A stretch of 7,162 bases of DNA from Nitrososphaerales archaeon TH1177 (GTDB lineage Archaea > Thermoproteota > Nitrososphaeria > Nitrososphaerales > Nitrososphaeraceae): the NCBI GenBank assembly GCA_014523515.1, contig JAATVJ010000264.1:1-7162 (forward strand). Reading direction: 5' to 3'. The notes under the pieces are model-generated. The model saw nothing but the letters and a program-made list of their open reading frames with translations. It was not told where the DNA came from and ran no database searches. Both the position numbers and the translations under genes were made by a program. This document shows, one piece after another, positions 5,574 through 7,162 of the stretch (positions are counted from its first letter, which is position 1; every line of letters starts with the position of its first letter).

Positions 5574-5618
5574 CATAGCCTTCTATTTTACCCTACTTCA
5601 TGATTATAAAAGACTATG
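5574..5618. repeat. Related imperfect hairpin 2 downstream of the two-domain gene
   Basis: CATAGCCTTCTAT (5574-5586) pairs with 5606-5618 at 11 of 13 positions. Its left arm begins with the same CATAGCCT as hairpin 1, and it follows the second direct repeat just as hairpin 1 follows the first. It starts 27 bases beyond the stop of the gene ending at 5645, so it would lie in the 3' untranslated part of that minus-strand transcript. Confidence 0.6.
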
Positions 5619-5644
5619 AAATTCAAATCTGGATCAATATAATA

Positions 5645-6637
5645 CTAACGTACTGCTAGTGAATTGGGTTTATCCAAATGTTTAATTAATTTCTTTTCAC
5701 ATTCAGAACCTTCAGGTGTATTCAAATCTTGTCCTATAACACATGCATGGAATCTATCTCCAACCTGTATTGGACCCATATCTGTATTTCTATCAAAGGC
5801 AAATGTCCTTTCTATTGTATATCCTCCAATTTCATCAAATTCTTTTTGAACATCTTCGATAACTTTAGATTTTATCTGGCCTTTTAGCATTGCCATAATC
5901 TTAATTTTCTCTGCATTCTTTTTATCTTCCATTGGAACTATTATTTTTACCTTGACTGGTTCGTTGTTATTATTATTATTATTGCTATCTGTATCATCTT
6001 CTTCTTTTTTAGTATTAATCGAGTTTTTATCATTGTAATATTGTTTTACATTATTATCATTTGAGAGGGAGTTAGTAATAGAATACTCTTCTTCTTCCAT
6101 AGAAGTATAGCCATCTTCTTCCATACTGGCAAATGATGTTTCTTGAGATGGAGAGTTCATGTTATAATAATACACAGTTTTATCGTAAACTTGTGATGTT
6201 GCTCTAAATAAACGTGAAATAGTTGTTGCATCAGAACCTGCAAGATCTCCTTCATCACAATCAAAAAAAGGTAAAGAATTGTAGTAATTGTTTGTAGAGT
6301 CTTTGAGATGATATGCACATACAAAAAATTCATCTGGTTTACCAGCACTAACAAATTCGTTATCTTTGTTCATCACAAAATTAATTTTTAATTTATTGGT
6401 TGTTTCGTCTAATTCATCTAAAGGAATATCTTTGATAAAGCCTTCACCATTAATGACACCGACTACTTTAAGCATTCCTGTTTTTGGTATATTTTGAAGG
6501 TTAATGTTAGACACAACAACTAACTTATCTTTTTCATCAACATTTGCCTTTTCTATTACAACTTCTTCTGATCCTTTTTGTGCATATACAGATTTAAAAT
6601 CTAAAGTTGCCAAATGCACAGTAATAACAAATATCAT
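5645..6637 (-). CDS. Secreted two-domain protein with duplicated Cys-containing domain
   Basis: The frame is 330 residues from ATG 6637. The start MIFVITVHLATLDFKSVYAQ is only the second half of a signal peptide; the same frame extends upstream through VLSSKIPIGVIFVV to a TAA at 6682-6680 that directly follows an ATG at 6685-6683. Domain 1 spans about residues 25-133 and domain 2 about 227-330; they look like diverged copies: KVVGVINGEGFIK matches KIMAMLKGQIKSK, and DEFFVCAY matches DRFHACVIG. C107/C127 and C299/C313 would form disulfides. The linker (160-226) is acidic and repetitive (SMEEDGYTSMEEEEY) with an eight-Asn tract broken only by its flanking Ser and Glu. I do not recognise a named family; similar secreted proteins are familiar from ammonia-oxidising archaea. 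Function is unknown. No operon partner is evident. Confidence 0.75.
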   Translation of the reverse strand: MIFVITVHLATLDFKSVYAQKGSEEVVIEKANVDEKDKLVVVSNINLQNIPKTGMLKVVGVINGEGFIKDIPLDELDETTNKLKINFVMNKDNEFVSAGKPDEFFVCAYHLKDSTNNYYNSLPFFDCDEGDLAGSDATTISRLFRATSQVYDKTVYYYNMNSPSQETSFASMEEDGYTSMEEEEYSITNSLSNDNNVKQYYNDKNSINTKKEEDDTDSNNNNNNNEPVKVKIIVPMEDKKNAEKIKIMAMLKGQIKSKVIEDVQKEFDEIGGYTIERTFAFDRNTDMGPIQVGDRFHACVIGQDLNTPEGSECEKKLIKHLDKPNSLAVR

Positions 6638-6679
6638 TACAACAAAAATTACTCCAATAGGTATTTTTGAAGAGAGGAC

Positions 6680-6685
6680 TTACAT
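6680..6685 (-). other. ATG followed at once by TAA at the expected true start
   Basis: On the minus strand, ATG 6685-6683 is followed by TAA 6682-6680 and then, in frame, by the basic and hydrophobic residues needed to complete the signal peptide of the gene ending at 5645. The distance to the TATA-like box suits this ATG as the original start. A one-base change in codon 2 (for example AAA, CAA or GAA to TAA) would explain the arrangement. Confidence 0.6.
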
Positions 6686-6725
6686 GGTACAAAAAAGAAG
6701 GTTTAGAATATTTTAATAGAGTGTA

Positions 6726-6735
6726 ATTTTATATA
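6726..6735 (-). promoter_or_regulatory. Probable TATA box of the two-domain gene
   Basis: The minus strand reads TATATAAAAT, centred about 45 bases before ATG 6685. Transcription would start near 6705, giving a leader of about 20 bases to that ATG and about 68 bases to ATG 6637. This spacing favours 6685 as the ancestral start. Confidence 0.5.
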
Positions 6736-6747
6736 GATATAATTTAC

Positions 6748-6771
6748 CATATCTTTGAACGATAAGATATG
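6748..6771. promoter_or_regulatory. Inverted repeat upstream of the TATA box, candidate operator
   Basis: CATATCTT (6748-6755) and its exact complement AAGATATG (6764-6771) are separated by eight bases. A further AAGATAT lies at 6781-6787, 17 bases from the previous copy and in the same orientation. The array sits just upstream of the TATA-like box of the minus-strand gene, where archaeal activators usually bind. It is also a possible hairpin, but at DNA level an operator is more likely. Confidence 0.45.
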
Positions 6772-6900
6772 TGCTCTAATAAGATATCTAAACAAAATGA
6801 TATGATAATAAAAAAAGAAGAGAATAGAATTGAAAATAAAGAAATTTTCGATTATAAAAATAGATAATAATAATAATAATTACTATTCATTTTTTTGTTT

Positions 6901-6910
6901 GGTTTAAACC
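6901..6910. other. Perfect 10-base palindrome GGTTTAAACC
   Basis: A self-complementary decamer lies just beyond the hairpin that follows the gene ending at 6966. It has more G+C than its surroundings. No function can be assigned from sequence. Confidence 0.4.
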
Positions 6911-6947
6911 CTTTTTATCTTCATATATCTTCAATGTTAATAAAAAG
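6911..6947 (-). terminator. Possible terminator of the Asn-rich gene
   Basis: CTTTTTAT (6911-6918) pairs perfectly with ATAAAAAG (6940-6947), so the minus strand carries a stem whose first arm contains five T, about 20 bases after the stop of the gene ending at 6966. The loop holds two TATCTTCA copies (plus strand). This is a plausible U-tract terminator for that gene, though AT-rich DNA makes such structures common. Confidence 0.4.
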
Positions 6948-6965
6948 ATAGGAATTTTTTTTAAT

Positions 6966-7162
6966 TTACTTAGCAATGCATATACCGCTTGGATTGGAAG
7001 TCATACAGTTATTTTGGTCATATGTATTGGCATTGGTATTTACTGGTAATCCATTAGCGTTGTTTAAGTCAATTGTATTCAAAAGAGCATTGTTAAAGTT
7101 AATATTGTTATTGTTACTTTGATTGTCTACATTAATACCATTTCCAGATTCAGTAATAGAAT
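6966..7162 (-). CDS. C-terminal part of an Asn-rich secreted-type protein, partial
   Basis: The last 64 residues of a frame enter from the right edge and end at TAA 6968-6966. The visible sequence is very rich in Asn (NQSNNNNINFNNALLN, then NTNANTYDQNNCMTSNPSG) and finishes with a C-x8-C pair in the ending SGICIAK. Asn-rich linkers and a closing cysteine pair recur in small exported proteins of ammonia-oxidising archaea, so I infer an extracellular protein. The N-terminus is outside the window and no domain can be named. It is co-directional with the next gene downstream (start 6685 or 6637). The gap of about 280 bases between them holds a terminator-like hairpin, a noncoding ATA run (6864-6880) and a separate promoter, so they are probably not one operon. 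Confidence 0.7.
   Translation of the reverse strand, partial: SITESGNGINVDNQSNNNNINFNNALLNTIDLNNANGLPVNTNANTYDQNNCMTSNPSGICIAK

Noticed and set aside
5363..5618. CRISPR array
   Set aside because: There are only two direct repeats, separated by about 125 bases with internal hairpins; no regular spacer structure or cas gene is present.
5664..5849. Plus-strand open frame of 61 codons
   Set aside because: It is antisense to the second domain of the two-domain secreted protein, which has far better coding character.
6157..6354. Minus-strand open frame of 65 codons
   Set aside because: It lies in another frame of the same strand inside the two-domain gene, has a Leu/Ile/Thr-rich shadow composition and resembles no protein I know.
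6504..6716. Plus-strand open frame of 70 codons
   Set aside because: It is antisense to the signal peptide and first domain of the two-domain gene and has no support of its own.

Overview
The window is AT-rich (roughly three quarters A+T by eye) and reads as accessory, surface-protein DNA from an archaeon, most likely an ammonia-oxidising member of the Nitrososphaeria (Thaumarchaeota; Nitrososphaera or Nitrosocosmicus type). The support is indirect: TATA-like boxes about 25-45 bases before starts with no Shine-Dalgarno pairing, secreted proteins rich in Asn/Asp runs and N-x-S/T sequons, and a beta-helix protein of a kind I associate with that group. No housekeeping gene, rRNA, tRNA, transposase or CRISPR array was found, so the taxonomic call is an inference.

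Layout. Bases 1-267 (minus) hold part of a secreted-type protein with a collagen-binding/prealbumin-like repeat, cut by the window edge and apparently lacking its true N-terminus. Bases 268-636 are mostly noncoding, with a scrap of another secreted protein on the plus strand. Next come two plus-strand genes: a membrane-anchored pentapeptide-repeat protein (637-1410) and a secreted protein with a probable TIM-barrel, glycoside-hydrolase-like domain (2295-3749). They are separated by 884 bases holding a decayed signal-peptide remnant and short repeats. Converging on the second gene is a minus-strand gene (5143 down to 3790) for a secreted right-handed beta-helix protein related to AlgG-type mannuronan C5-epimerases. 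It is broken by four single-base frame changes and therefore looks like three unrelated small frames unless it is stitched together. Bases 5144-5644 carry a duplicated hairpin unit. A two-domain secreted Cys-containing protein follows (6637 to 5645, minus), whose best upstream start codon is immediately followed by a stop. The last 197 bases are the C-terminal end of an Asn-rich secreted-type protein, also minus.

Every recognisable gene is predicted to act at or outside the cell surface. Two of them (beta-helix epimerase-like and TIM-barrel) would suit modification of extracellular or envelope polysaccharide, but they converge and are not an operon. The number of broken, truncated or duplicated pieces suggests a fast-turnover surface-protein region. 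Residual long-read indel error is an alternative explanation for the frame breaks, although three other long frames in the window are intact.
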